Origin: Leptospira ognonensis
GTDB lineage: Bacteria > Spirochaetota > Leptospiria > Leptospirales > Leptospiraceae
Direction of reading: 5' to 3'
NCBI RefSeq assembly: GCF_004770745.1
Contig: NZ_RQGD01000002.1
Span: forward strand, 105,375 to 169,374
DNA length: 64,000 nucleotides
Both the position numbers and the translations under genes were made by a program. This document shows positions 1 to 7,982 of this stretch, piece after piece (within the stretch, counting starts at the first letter, position 1; every line of letters begins with the position of its first letter). The notes beneath the pieces are model-generated. The model ran no database searches. It was not told the DNA's origin and saw only the letters and a program-made list of their open reading frames with translations.

Positions 1-269
1 TCAAATTTAATTCGGAGAAATACTAATATTACGATTTTGTGTGGCGCCTCGGCTTCGTTAGTTGGATTTGAATTCGATACTAAAAAACGATCCCGCTCGC
101 CGCTTCCCTCTTTGCTTTGCAAAGGAGGTCCGCGTTGATCGGTGGCGCAGGGTTTTGTTCACCTAATATAGGATATTATATTAAACCCAATATCCTTCTT
201 AGATTGCCTCCCGCAGGAGAGTGTCACATCTAGGATACTTTTTGTGATCCTCGATCAGATGGACTGAGA

Positions 270-497
270 TTAGACAGTGGGAAACATTTGCACTGTCACC
301 TTCTCCCAATACTCCTCCAAAATTTCTAGATCCACCGCCCATTCTGCAAGCTCTTCTGTTTTGAATTTATCAAGTCCACTGAGAAGGGCAGTCACTAAGT
401 TTACCTGTAAGTCCATGATATCGTCTTCGATTTGTTCTAGGTGTGCTTCGATGCCTTCTTCTATTTGGATTTTGCAGTCGAGGATCGGGTGTTTCAT
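270..497 (-). CDS. small acidic hypothetical protein
   Basis: Seventy-five-residue acidic, helix-rich protein starting MKHPILDCK. I do not recognise the family. The ATG at 497 is chosen over an upstream in-frame start because AAGGAG lies just upstream of it on the minus strand, while the longer version has no ribosome binding site and a proline/histidine-rich, unlikely N-terminus. No signal peptide or membrane segment is seen. It stands alone between non-coding DNA, so context gives no functional clue. Confidence 0.6.
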   Translation of the reverse strand: MKHPILDCKIQIEEGIEAHLEQIEDDIMDLQVNLVTALLSGLDKFKTEELAEWAVDLEILEEYWEKVTVQMFPTV

Positions 498-929
498 GGT
501 GGTCTCCTTACAGAGAATAGTATAGTGAGGAGGTGGGACAAAATGGGAGGGGTGTATCTCAAAACGGTTCAAGTCCGTCGGACATTATACTTGATGAAAA
601 TTGGAATTAGGTGAAGGGGTAAAGAAAAAGCAATGTTGCGGGAACGGAGCCAGGGATGGCGGAGTGGTCTGCCTTGGGGCATGGACGTCTCCTAGCAGAC
701 GAGCGACATTACTTTTTCTTTTGCGGGCGGAGGGACTTGCCCTCTCTGTGGTTTTGCCTTCATGGCAAAACACACTCCGAGTCACGGAAACCTCGACCTC
801 AGCCCTCCTGGCTTCGTTCCAAGAAAACTCGCTTCCTATGGGTCGCTCCTTTTCTTGCTCGGTTTCCCGTTCAAGTCCCTCGAATTTAGTATGGAATCTG
901 AATTTTATATAAGGAAGGATTATCTTATT
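498..929. other. 432-base gene-poor region with degenerate tRNA-like pieces
   Basis: No convincing protein gene. Short plus-strand reading frames at 601-912 look accidental. The stretch holds a strong hairpin (GTTTTGCC at 751-758 with GGCAAAAC at 764-771), a 19-base copy of the tRNA-Leu 3' end at 721-739, a T-arm-like TTCAAGTCCCTC at about 871-882 and another TTCAAGTCC near 568. The stretch from about 655 resembles the 5' half of a class II tRNA but has no matching acceptor arm, so it looks like decayed DNA beside a tRNA gene. Confidence 0.45.
721..739. repeat. direct repeat copy 1, duplicate of tRNA-Leu 3' end
   Basis: Nineteen bases, TTGCGGGCGGAGGGACTTG, identical to 928-946. The second copy includes the last 17 bases of tRNA-Leu, so this is a displaced duplicate of the tRNA 3' end 207 bases away. 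Such duplications are typical of att sites left by tRNA-targeting integrases, but no integrase lies nearby. Confidence 0.7.
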
Positions 930-946
930 GCGGGCGGAGGGACTTG
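928..946. repeat. direct repeat copy 2, within the tRNA-Leu 3' end
   Basis: The same 19 bases as 721-739. Bases 930-946 are the acceptor and T-arm end of the intact tRNA-Leu gene on the minus strand. Confidence 0.7.
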
Positions 947-1010
947 AACCCCCATGCCTCTCGGCGCCAGAACCTAAATCTGGTGCGTCTGCCAATTTCG
1001 CCACGCCCGC
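930..1010 (-). tRNA. tRNA-Leu (anticodon UAG)
   Basis: Eighty-one bases fold as a class II tRNA. The acceptor arm is GCGGGCG paired with CGCCCGC, the anticodon arm is CCAGA-TTTAGGT-TCTGG with TAG in the loop, a short variable arm follows, and the T-loop is GTTCAAGTC. CCA is not encoded. A false reading frame (MAKLADAPDLG) crosses it and is not a gene. Confidence 0.96.
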
Positions 1011-1089
1011 AAAGTGTCGTATAGGCAGTCTCCAAAATGGCCACAGACTGTCCAGAAGTAATTAGCATAAGGGTTTTCTCTGCTCTTGG

Positions 1090-1704
1090 TCAAATCTCGG
1101 TTTTGAAACCGTATACGACAAAATTGGAACCGCAAGGGGGAGTGGGCGGGCAGTAGACGCCGTAGATGCCGGATCTGTGGTGGATGCGAACAAATACCTT
1201 CGATGTTTCCGTCCAAGGTAAGTTGTAATCGACTTCAAACATCAAGTAGTTCAACCAGGCCCGCGATTCAATGTCATCAAAATTGATCCGACCTCGGTCA
1301 TAACCAACTGCCAGATTTTCTAACTTCGGATTTTGCGTGGCAACAGATTGTCCTTCGCCTAAGGCAAAACTCATAGGAAGGCCAAAGATATTTGGAATGC
1401 GTGCAATGGCTACACCTACACCTTCATAATGATTCATCGCTCCCGTATGTTTGGCCAAGAGACCCTCTAACTCAAATTCGAAGATGGAATACTTACGGTT
1501 GATCTTTCGATTCACTCCGATTCCATATATATAGGAGGGCCGGTATTTAAAATCCAAGTTAAAGGAAATCGGCGCGAGATCAGAATTAACATAGATCCCT
1601 CCAAAACCGAGTATACTGTAGTTTGGTGCAAAAAATGGTTCACTCGAAGAAAGTGTGCAAGGTAACAATAAAAATATCAAAAAAAGAAATGATAATCTTT
1701 TCAT
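1090..1704 (-). CDS. predicted outer-membrane protein with a PagL-like motif
   Basis: 204 residues. Residues 1-20 are a signal peptide (Lys-Arg, then a Leu/Phe-rich core). The mature part alternates hydrophobic and polar residues and is rich in aromatics and glycine, as in an eight-strand beta-barrel. Near the C-terminus is RIHHRSGIYG, which resembles the His-Ser active-site strand of PagL-type lipid A 3-O-deacylases (acyloxyacyl hydrolase family). If that holds, it would remove an acyl chain from lipid A in the outer membrane. The C-terminal residue is Ile rather than the usual Phe. No operon partner. The family call is tentative; the secreted barrel is the safer part. Confidence 0.55.
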   Translation of the reverse strand: MKRLSFLFLIFLLLPCTLSSSEPFFAPNYSILGFGGIYVNSDLAPISFNLDFKYRPSYIYGIGVNRKINRKYSIFEFELEGLLAKHTGAMNHYEGVGVAIARIPNIFGLPMSFALGEGQSVATQNPKLENLAVGYDRGRINFDDIESRAWLNYLMFEVDYNLPWTETSKVFVRIHHRSGIYGVYCPPTPPCGSNFVVYGFKTEI

Positions 1705-1791
1705 ATGGGTTCAAAAATGAGTCAAATCTCCGTTAATTGGCATCGATAAAACCTATAGAATGGATTCTCGCAGATAGAGGTAAATGTAAAA

Positions 1792-2754
1792 TTATTTTTT
1801 ACGATTCCAAAAGGCGGAAAAAAAATCCCTAAAATAAAGCCTTAGGAAGTGAGATAAATACAGTTTCCGAAGCAGTCCTGCTTCTTTGAGTTTATCTATG
1901 TTGGCAAATGCCCGGAGTTTTTCTGGATTTAGAATTGTATAAACTTTTGATATTCTATCCTCTTCGAGCTGCAGATATTGTAAAAACGTAGGTACGTTAT
2001 CCTTATATCCAATCACAGCTTTTTTACCATTCGCTTGGGTGAAGTAGAAGCTATCTGCTGTGCCACGATTGGCGCTTGTTTTGATTAGAAAACGAACAGT
2101 CCTTTCCAGGCCCGAAATCGGAATCCTCGCCGCATGGACTTTCCCGCCACCGTCTGAATAAGAGATGATTTCTTCTCGCATAAGACTTGATAACTTCGTA
2201 GCATCTTTCGAATAACAAGCATAAATGAATTCATCAAGAAGTTCAGCGCGTATCGTTTCCGAGGTTGTAAACTTTGATTTTCGATCCTTGAGGCTTGTTT
2301 TTGCTCTTTTTAATACCTGCCTGCAATTCTCTGGCTTTTTCCCAACAATCTCAGAAATCCATTCATATTCAAAATCAAAAGCTTCTCTTAAAATGTAAAC
2401 TGCCCTCTCGATAGGATTTAATCTTTCCAGAATGACGAGGAAGGCGAAATCGATTTGATCGGTAGAGCCTCCCTCCTGTATTGTCGGAATTGGTTCAGGT
2501 AAGTAGGGACCTATGTAGGTTTCCTTTCTTCTCGCCGCTTTTTTTAGCAGATCATATGCAAGATGAGCTACCATCTTTCCTAGGTAAGCCTTTAGATTTG
2601 AAATCTCACCTAAGCGAAGTTTTTGGAAACGAAGATAGGACTCTTGTATGATATCTTCGCTATCTTGATAGCTGCCAGTAATACGGTAGACAATCGAAAA
2701 AAGATATTGTTTAAGAGAAATGAATAATGCTATATCATTCATAAGTTGGTACAC
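1792..2754 (-). CDS. ECF41-type RNA polymerase sigma factor with fused C-terminal domain (SigJ-like)
   Basis: 320 residues. Sigma region 2 lies at about 5-75 and region 4 at about 110-160, followed by a SnoaL-like domain to the end. Three ECF41 hallmarks are visible: YLPEP in the linker (WLPEP in most members), DGGGK at the start of the C-terminal domain, and NPEKL near its end (NPDKL in the family). ECF41 factors have no separate anti-sigma factor; the fused domain controls activity. The start overlaps the upstream oxidoreductase gene by 20 bases, so the two are translationally linked. An internal ATG at 2742 is a possible alternative start. A matching ECF41-type promoter lies upstream of the pair, suggesting autoregulation. 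Confidence 0.92.
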   Translation of the reverse strand: MYQLMNDIALFISLKQYLFSIVYRITGSYQDSEDIIQESYLRFQKLRLGEISNLKAYLGKMVAHLAYDLLKKAARRKETYIGPYLPEPIPTIQEGGSTDQIDFAFLVILERLNPIERAVYILREAFDFEYEWISEIVGKKPENCRQVLKRAKTSLKDRKSKFTTSETIRAELLDEFIYACYSKDATKLSSLMREEIISYSDGGGKVHAARIPISGLERTVRFLIKTSANRGTADSFYFTQANGKKAVIGYKDNVPTFLQYLQLEEDRISKVYTILNPEKLRAFANIDKLKEAGLLRKLYLSHFLRLYFRDFFSAFWNRKK

Positions 2755-3889
2755 TGATTATCTTTTTTTGAATCTTTTTATTTTTTGGCCATTTGTAGCT
2801 ACGGAACGGAAGCCATTTTTCTAATTGAATGGAAAACAGAGTATATTTACAAATCAGTTCCTTGATATAAGAGCCAATTTTTCCTGTAAGGATAGATTCC
2901 AAAGGGGAATCTTTTTCATCTACCATTTGTATGAGTCCGTATTTTCTTCCTAGACTGACACAGCGACCAACGAATCGAAAGCGAAAAGCTTCCAATTTCC
3001 GATTTGCATTCAATCTATGGATATTTTCCGCTGCATGGACTCCCATTGGCATGGCCGTCACGCATCCCATTCGCATATTAGAATCTGCCAGGTAACAGGA
3101 ATCACCCGCGACAAAGATATTTGGATACTCGGGAACTTGTAAATATTCATTCACGAATATCTGATTTCGTAGATTGGAAGGAAGGCCTGAAGACCTTCCG
3201 ACTTCAGAACACGAAAAGCCAGTGGAATCAATGAGAAGTTGGCACTCTGCTTGCATTCCATTTGCAAAATAAACTTTTGATTCTTTCAATCCAAGGATCT
3301 CGGTCTGGTCTTGGATTTCAATCCCTGCTTTCGAAAATACTTTTCTTAAATACGTTTGACCTTTCAAAGAGAAAGATTGCCCAAATTTTTCGCGAGTGAC
3401 AATTCCTATCTTCCAATCAGGATAACTTTCTTTCAGTTCGGTTGCCAGTTCGATTCCCGTTAGGCCCCCACCTATCACCCAGGCCATCCCTGTATTCTTT
3501 GACATATTTTGAGAAAGATCTTTCGCATTTTTCCTTGTGATTACATTGGAAATGACTCCTTTTGAAAGGGATTGGTTGCTACCCAAGGAATAGATTAGGA
3601 AATCATAACTTATTTTTTGATTAGAGTTTTCGAGTTCGATCTGTTTTACCTTTGGATGTATTTTGAGGATTCTTGCATTGAGAAAACGAACCCGTTTGTG
3701 CAAAAGTTCTTGCATGGTGTATTCTTTTTTTGTATTTCCTGCAGCGCTTTCGTGATTTCTGATTCTCTCGATAAAATGGTTTCCATCATTGATCAAAGTA
3801 ACCTGAAAATTTTGATCTAACTTTGTTATTCGATTTCCTGCCATAAGCCCCGCATAGCCGCCACCTAAAATGAGTACATTTTGTTTCAT
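2735..3889 (-). CDS. FAD-dependent NAD(P)H oxidoreductase, NDH-2-like
   Basis: 384 residues. The N-terminal Rossmann motif LILGGGYAGLMAG binds FAD, a second dinucleotide motif (VIGGGLTGIELATEL, about 137-151) binds NAD(P)H, and FVAGDS near 265 is the FAD-ribityl motif. This is the fold of type II NADH dehydrogenases and related pyridine nucleotide-disulfide oxidoreductases. The substrate is not evident. I place the start at the ATG at 3889, preceded by GGAGG, rather than seven codons upstream. It is the first gene of an operon with the ECF41 sigma factor; in that sigma group a linked oxidoreductase is one of the conserved partners, so it is a likely regulon member. Confidence 0.87.
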   Translation of the reverse strand: MKQNVLILGGGYAGLMAGNRITKLDQNFQVTLINDGNHFIERIRNHESAAGNTKKEYTMQELLHKRVRFLNARILKIHPKVKQIELENSNQKISYDFLIYSLGSNQSLSKGVISNVITRKNAKDLSQNMSKNTGMAWVIGGGLTGIELATELKESYPDWKIGIVTREKFGQSFSLKGQTYLRKVFSKAGIEIQDQTEILGLKESKVYFANGMQAECQLLIDSTGFSCSEVGRSSGLPSNLRNQIFVNEYLQVPEYPNIFVAGDSCYLADSNMRMGCVTAMPMGVHAAENIHRLNANRKLEAFRFRFVGRCVSLGRKYGLIQMVDEKDSPLESILTGKIGSYIKELICKYTLFSIQLEKWLPFRSYKWPKNKKIQKKIISVPTYE

Positions 3890-3916
3890 ATTTCCTCCGA
3901 TTGGAATCAAAACAAA

Positions 3917-3944
3917 GACGGAATCAAGCTAGGATTTTGTGACA
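3917..3944 (-). promoter_or_regulatory. candidate ECF41-dependent promoter
   Basis: On the minus strand TGTCACA (3944-3938) is followed after 17 bases by CGTC (3920-3917). This resembles the promoter described for ECF41/SigJ factors (a TGTCACA-type -35 and a CGTC -10, recalled spacing about 16). It sits just upstream of the oxidoreductase-sigma operon, with transcription expected to begin near 3910, about 20 bases before the ATG. Confidence 0.7.
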
Positions 3945-3971
3945 CAAATTGGAAATTTATACGGATGTTGG

Positions 3972-4017
3972 AAAAAAAGAGAGGGCTTTCCAACGATGAT
4001 TGATCGTCAAAAAGCCC
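3972..4017 (-). terminator. rho-independent terminator of the coaE-SPOR operon
   Basis: On the minus strand GGGCTTT (4017-4011) pairs with AAAGCCC (3989-3983), with a smaller ACGAT/ATCGT hairpin inside the loop. A run of seven T follows (3978-3972). It lies 32 bases past the SPOR gene stop. Confidence 0.8.
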
Positions 4018-4048
4018 GAATGCCAAGGAAAGAAAGGTTACTAAAAAA

Positions 4049-4786
4049 TTAGCGGTTTAAAGGAATAAACGATACCACCATCGCTTTTGATTTGTATTCT
4101 GGTTTTAATTTTGCAATAGCTTTCTGAAGCTCACTTTTGTTAGGTGATTTTCCCATCTGGACTACAAAATATCCATTTTTATAAACGATGAATGACTTCA
4201 ATTTTAGCTTTTGTGCATTCAAACTTCCTAGAAGGGTTTCTGCAGATTCTCGCGTTCCAAAGGCACCGAGCTGAACTGTATATAACTTTTCATCTGCTGA
4301 GTATTCTTTGTTAATTGATTTTTTTACTTTAACGGGAGATTGGTTACGGAATGCGACCTCTTTATGCTTAGTCTCAGATTTTTTTAAAGTAGCACTTGGC
4401 TTTGTCAAATCTACGACTTGGGTTTTTCTCTCCTCTTCCTCATCCTTTGCAGTAGAGGACTCGGCATAATAAGGATTTGTTATATTTGCTTGTGTTGTGG
4501 CATTCCCTTGGATTCCAGAGTTTGTTGCGACATCAGCCATGGGAACTTCCATGTTTTGCGATTTGGGAAGAGGAATGGATTCCTCCGCAGTCGCCTTCGT
4601 TTCTGCTTGGACAATCTCTGGAGTGGAGGCAAGCGCTTGTTGCTGCATCTGCCCGTTCTCGGATCTACCTTTCCCAACAGAGACACCCAAGAAGAAAAAT
4701 GAAAAAAATAGGGCGAATAAAAATAGGGAAAGGATTCCTATTCTTTGTTTATCGAGGTTAACTACGTAAAAAACTCTTTCTTTCAT
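4049..4786 (-). CDS. SPOR-domain membrane protein
   Basis: 245 residues. A short cytoplasmic N-terminus is followed by one transmembrane helix (about 15-37, Leu/Phe-rich), a long low-complexity linker rich in Gln, Thr and Lys, and a C-terminal SPOR domain (about 168-245, starting YTVQLGAF). SPOR domains bind denuded septal peptidoglycan, so the likely site of action is the periplasmic face of the division septum, as for FtsN or DedD. There is no catalytic domain. The start overlaps the end of coaE by four bases. A strong terminator follows. Confidence 0.88.
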   Translation of the reverse strand: MKERVFYVVNLDKQRIGILSLFLFALFFSFFFLGVSVGKGRSENGQMQQQALASTPEIVQAETKATAEESIPLPKSQNMEVPMADVATNSGIQGNATTQANITNPYYAESSTAKDEEEERKTQVVDLTKPSATLKKSETKHKEVAFRNQSPVKVKKSINKEYSADEKLYTVQLGAFGTRESAETLLGSLNAQKLKLKSFIVYKNGYFVVQMGKSPNKSELQKAIAKLKPEYKSKAMVVSFIPLNR

Positions 4787-5409
4787 AAAATTCCCTTGGC
4801 TTGGTTTCTGATAGTTTCAAAAACCTCTTTTGATTTTTTTTCTAAGTCTTCTATAGAATTATCGTTCGGTATGACGAAATCAGAGAGGCTCTTTTTTTTC
4901 TCTAATACAAGTTGAGCTGCATTTCTTTTTTCAAAATCTGCCCTCGTCATCCCCCCACGTGCCTTTACCCTTTCCCAAGCAACGGTAGGGTTTGCGGTAA
5001 CGCAAACTTTAACATCACAGAGGGTGTGTGCATCCGTTTCAAAGAGGAGGGGAACCTCCCAAGCTACCAAAGACCCCGGCTCTGCCAAAGCGATTAAGTT
5101 TCGAAATTGATTGCGAACAAGGGGGTGGATGAGGGCATTCATAGCCGCAAGCATTGCTGCGTTGCTGAATGCTAATTCAGCTATTTTACTTTTAATCGGA
5201 TTTCCATTTGAATCAAAGATAACATTTCCAAAAATAGCTTTTAGTTCCTCTTTTATGGGCGTGTCAGGGTCTGTGAAACGTTTGGCGAGTTCGTCTGCAC
5301 TAATTCTAATGGCACCAAAAGATTCAAAGAGATGAGCAACCGTAGACTTACCGGAACCAATGTTTCCCGTGATCCCGATTAAAAATCTCCCCTCATGTTT
5401 TGACGCCAT
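4783..5409 (-). CDS. coaE: dephospho-CoA kinase
   Basis: 208 residues, the usual length. It phosphorylates the 3' hydroxyl of dephospho-CoA, the last step of coenzyme A synthesis, in the cytosol. The P-loop GITGNIGSGKS lies at 12-22, followed by the ISADELAK substrate-site segment and the lid region with RVKARGGM. It is first in a two-gene operon with the SPOR-domain gene, which overlaps it by four bases. Confidence 0.95.
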   Translation of the reverse strand: MASKHEGRFLIGITGNIGSGKSTVAHLFESFGAIRISADELAKRFTDPDTPIKEELKAIFGNVIFDSNGNPIKSKIAELAFSNAAMLAAMNALIHPLVRNQFRNLIALAEPGSLVAWEVPLLFETDAHTLCDVKVCVTANPTVAWERVKARGGMTRADFEKRNAAQLVLEKKKSLSDFVIPNDNSIEDLEKKSKEVFETIRNQAKGIL

Positions 5410-5524
5410 GGGTTTATATCATTTTTTAAGCCATAAAGTACAAGGATTTTTTTATTTAGATTTAGAAAAATATGCTAAAGGAAATGTGGAAACTTGCGCA
5501 TGAAATGGTCCATGCGTCAAATCA

Positions 5525-6505
5525 TCACTTAGAAATAGGGATGTCTAAATTTATTTTCCAATCTTTCCAAATCTGCGCGGAATCTTTTGGAACCTCTATC
5601 ATCGGGGCATGTCCTACATCTGGTAGGATATAGATTTTATGCGGAGATTTTAGTTTTTTGTCCATAGGAATCGTACAACTTTTATCAATGACTCTGTCTT
5701 CACGTCCCCAGATAACAAGGGTAGGCGCTTTGATTTTTGGAAGGAGAGGCTCCAAGGGAAAGCCTTCGGCTCGGATTTGTGTAAATATACCTTCATTCCA
5801 GTTTCTATTTTCGATAGCGCGTTCCGTAAAATAGGTTTTTAGAGCCCCTGGAATGTAGGGCGGATTTACGAAGCTAAATTTCATCAATCGATCAAAGTCT
5901 TCTACCGAACCAACGAGGAGCGGGTTTGGCTTACCCTCTTTCACAAGTTTATATAGTTCGCTTGGTTCTGGTCCATCGACACCAGCATTATCGAATAAGG
6001 TAAGTGATGTCACCTCATCGGGATAAGTTGCTGCGTATACTCCTGCAATGCTGCCACCCATAGAATTGCCAAGTATATGGTATTTTTTTAGACCGATTTT
6101 CGTAGCAAACGCATGTAACCTTTGCACTTGGGACTTAATCGAATAGCTCTCTCCTTGAATCCGAGAATTTTCTCCAAAGCCAGGAAGATCGGGTGAGATC
6201 ACTCGGTAATCTTCAGTTAAATATTTTGAAAAACGAGTCCAGTGGTCTTTATCCCCACCAAACCCATGTATGGCGAGAAGAGTTTCGTCGGACTCACCAC
6301 CTTCTAGGTAAACCCATTTAAAGTCACCGATCTGAACCTCTTTTTTTGAAAGATCCGCTTTGGATCTTTCCCACATAAGGCCGGTTTTGTGAATAAAGGA
6401 AGAGCAACTGATGGTAAAAAGCAAGCCCAGTGAAAGGAGGAATATCCGACGCAAAGGTCGGAACTTAAAATGGATTGACATAAAAAACCAAAGGTTCGTT
6501 GACAT
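5525..6505 (-). CDS. alpha/beta hydrolase, probable lipoprotein
   Basis: About 326 residues. A basic N-terminus and hydrophobic stretch end in FTISCSS, a spirochaete-style lipobox, so the enzyme is probably membrane-anchored and exported. The body is an alpha/beta-hydrolase: LLAIHGFGGD forms the oxyanion region, GNSMGG is the nucleophile elbow, and the acid/histidine pair lies in WGREDRV and DVGHAP. The substrate is unknown; meta-cleavage-type hydrolases and epoxide hydrolases share this pattern. The start is uncertain: GTG 6511, ATG 6505 (weak GAGGG upstream) or ATG 6481 (typical 25-residue signal). The 5' end overlaps the promoter of the divergent tRNA-Phe. Confidence 0.83.
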   Translation of the reverse strand: MSTNLWFFMSIHFKFRPLRRIFLLSLGLLFTISCSSFIHKTGLMWERSKADLSKKEVQIGDFKWVYLEGGESDETLLAIHGFGGDKDHWTRFSKYLTEDYRVISPDLPGFGENSRIQGESYSIKSQVQRLHAFATKIGLKKYHILGNSMGGSIAGVYAATYPDEVTSLTLFDNAGVDGPEPSELYKLVKEGKPNPLLVGSVEDFDRLMKFSFVNPPYIPGALKTYFTERAIENRNWNEGIFTQIRAEGFPLEPLLPKIKAPTLVIWGREDRVIDKSCTIPMDKKLKSPHKIYILPDVGHAPMIEVPKDSAQIWKDWKINLDIPISK

Positions 6506-6526
6506 TGGCACCCTCTTTCATATTTT
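6499..6526 (+). promoter_or_regulatory. promoter of tRNA-Phe
   Basis: A perfect TTGACA (6499-6504), a 16-base spacer and TATTTT (6521-6526) stand directly before the tRNA gene, with expected initiation near 6533. The -35 box lies inside or against the start of the divergent hydrolase gene. Confidence 0.65.
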
Positions 6527-6538
6527 GGTCGTAACCGA

Positions 6539-6611
<73 letters not shown>

Positions 6612-6620
6612 AGGTTGCTT

Positions 6621-6893
6621 TTAAACACTCTTTTTTCTTTCCTCACCCATCGTCCAAAGGCCTAAAAATTCATTATCTTCAACCCTTCGGCAGAGCTCTG
6701 GCTTATAAAGCTTCTTTACAGGCGGTTTAGGATAGATATGAATTTCATCGTTGTCGGGTATAAATGTTAACATACGAAGGATGGTATCTGTGCCTTCGAT
6801 TTCATACATCGTATAAGACATCCCTTTGGAAGGGATGATTTGGCTTGTTTCTAAGTATTTTAAAGCCATATCTTTCGTTTCATTTTCTGACAT
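6621..6893 (-). CDS. hypothetical protein
   Basis: Ninety residues, starting MSENETKDMAL and ending in a basic tail (ERKKSV). It is cytosolic by composition, with no signal or membrane segment. I do not recognise a family. It converges on tRNA-Phe, ending ten bases past the tRNA, and is divergent from the YegP-like gene. Normal composition and an ATG start with an AGG-like stretch a few bases upstream make it a plausible gene. Confidence 0.6.
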   Translation of the reverse strand: MSENETKDMALKYLETSQIIPSKGMSYTMYEIEGTDTILRMLTFIPDNDEIHIYPKPPVKKLYKPELCRRVEDNEFLGLWTMGEERKKSV

Positions 6894-7005
6894 AAGGTAG
6901 AATCATCTCCACCTCTGATCATTTTTATAAAACTATTTCGGGCAAGGTATTTTTTCTTGTGAACAATTTTGAATGTTTGAAACTCAGGCAACATAGGAGA
7001 AAGAA

Positions 7006-7185
7006 ATGGCAGCAAAATTTGAAGTTTACAAAGACAAAGCAGGAGAATTCCGTTTTAGACTGAAAGCGGGAAATGGCGAAGTCATCGCAACTGGTGAGGG
7101 GTATTCCTCCAAACAGGCATGTTTAAACGGTATCAATTCCGTGAAAAGTTCAGCCGCAGATGCACCCATTGAAGAACTAGACTAA
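7006..7185 (+). CDS. YegP-like DUF1508 protein
   Basis: Fifty-nine residues, MAAKFEVYKDKAGEFR onward, ending IEELD. It has a single copy of the DUF1508 repeat: a beta-strand with the FRFRLKAGNGEVIA core, the GYSSKQAC turn and a closing helix with GINSVKSSA. E. coli YegP carries two copies of this module, and many bacteria have one-copy versions of unknown function. The ATG is preceded by AGGAGAAAG. It stands alone in its orientation, and no function is claimed beyond the domain. Confidence 0.88.
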   Translation: MAAKFEVYKDKAGEFRFRLKAGNGEVIATGEGYSSKQACLNGINSVKSSAADAPIEELD

Positions 7186-7286
7186 ATGGTGATTTGCCTA
7201 GTTTACGAATCAGCATTTTCTTACTAGGCAAATGCATTGCAAATAGATAGGGAAAACCTAACTATGCTCGTAAGGGACCAAACCAA

Positions 7287-7976
7287 ATGAAGTTATATGA
7301 TGCAGTGAAGGAAGGCGATGTTTCCAAATTGAAGCATACCCTGTCTGATCTACCTCGAAATGCGATCAATAAAAAATATGATCTCAGCGGTGAACATCGC
7401 TTTGGTTGGACCGCACTTCATATTGCTGTAGCTAGCAATGAGATCGAGATAGCTCGACATTTGTTAGATGCTGGGGCTGATGTCAACGTCCAGGAAGATA
7501 AGGATGACCAGACTCCTTTGATCCTTGCGGCGGGTTTTGGCTACACTGCCTTGGTAGAATTATTAATTTCATACAAAGCAGATATAAATTTGCAACAGTT
7601 AGATGGTGATACACCTTTACTCAAAGCTTCGAGTGATGGCTTTACCGATATTGTAGCAGTTTTACTCAAAAATGGAGCTGACATCCATTTAACCGATAAT
7701 TTGGGTTGGACACCTCTCGTTTGGGCAGCGACGAATGGCCATAAAGACATTGTTCGGATGCTGATAGAGAGTCATAACCAATCACTGGGTGAAGAAACGA
7801 ACGCAGATCGCACGGCTCTTTTGATTGCAGCCAGTCTTGGAAACACAGAGATTACAAAATTACTACTGCAAGGAAAATACAATGGCTCTTCTCCGAACAT
7901 TCAAAAAGCAATGATGGCAGCAGCAACCAATGGGCATTTTGATATCGTCGCACTCTTAAAAAAACTAGAATCTTAA
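7287..7976 (+). CDS. ankyrin-repeat protein
   Basis: 229 residues made almost wholly of ankyrin repeats, about six of roughly 33 residues. Typical units are GWTALHIAVASNEIEIARHLLDAG, QTPLILAAGFGYTALVELL, DGDTPLLKASSDGFTD and GWTPLVWAATNGHKDI (given here in part). Ankyrin repeats bind other proteins. There is no signal peptide, so a cytosolic adaptor is likely; the partner is unknown. The neighbour on the other strand is a nucleoside deoxyribosyltransferase and gives no clue. Confidence 0.9.
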   Translation: MKLYDAVKEGDVSKLKHTLSDLPRNAINKKYDLSGEHRFGWTALHIAVASNEIEIARHLLDAGADVNVQEDKDDQTPLILAAGFGYTALVELLISYKADINLQQLDGDTPLLKASSDGFTDIVAVLLKNGADIHLTDNLGWTPLVWAATNGHKDIVRMLIESHNQSLGEETNADRTALLIAASLGNTEITKLLLQGKYNGSSPNIQKAMMAAATNGHFDIVALLKKLES

Positions 7977-7982
7977 TTTCTT

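Noticed and set aside
1..269. Structured RNA in the first 269 bases
   Set aside because: Inverted repeats (about 104-127 and 172-196) are present, but the sequence does not match a known RNA class I can name.
655..895. Possible tRNA-Ser or split tRNA
   Set aside because: The 5' half looks tRNA-like, but the T-stem and acceptor arms do not pair.
601..912. Plus-strand frames of 60-103 residues, one beginning MAEWS
   Set aside because: Low-complexity, overlapping frames with no ribosome binding site, made of tRNA-like and repeat DNA.
585..1004. 139-residue minus-strand reading frame beginning MAKLADAPDLG
   Set aside because: It starts inside tRNA-Leu and translates the tRNA; this is a well-known false protein.
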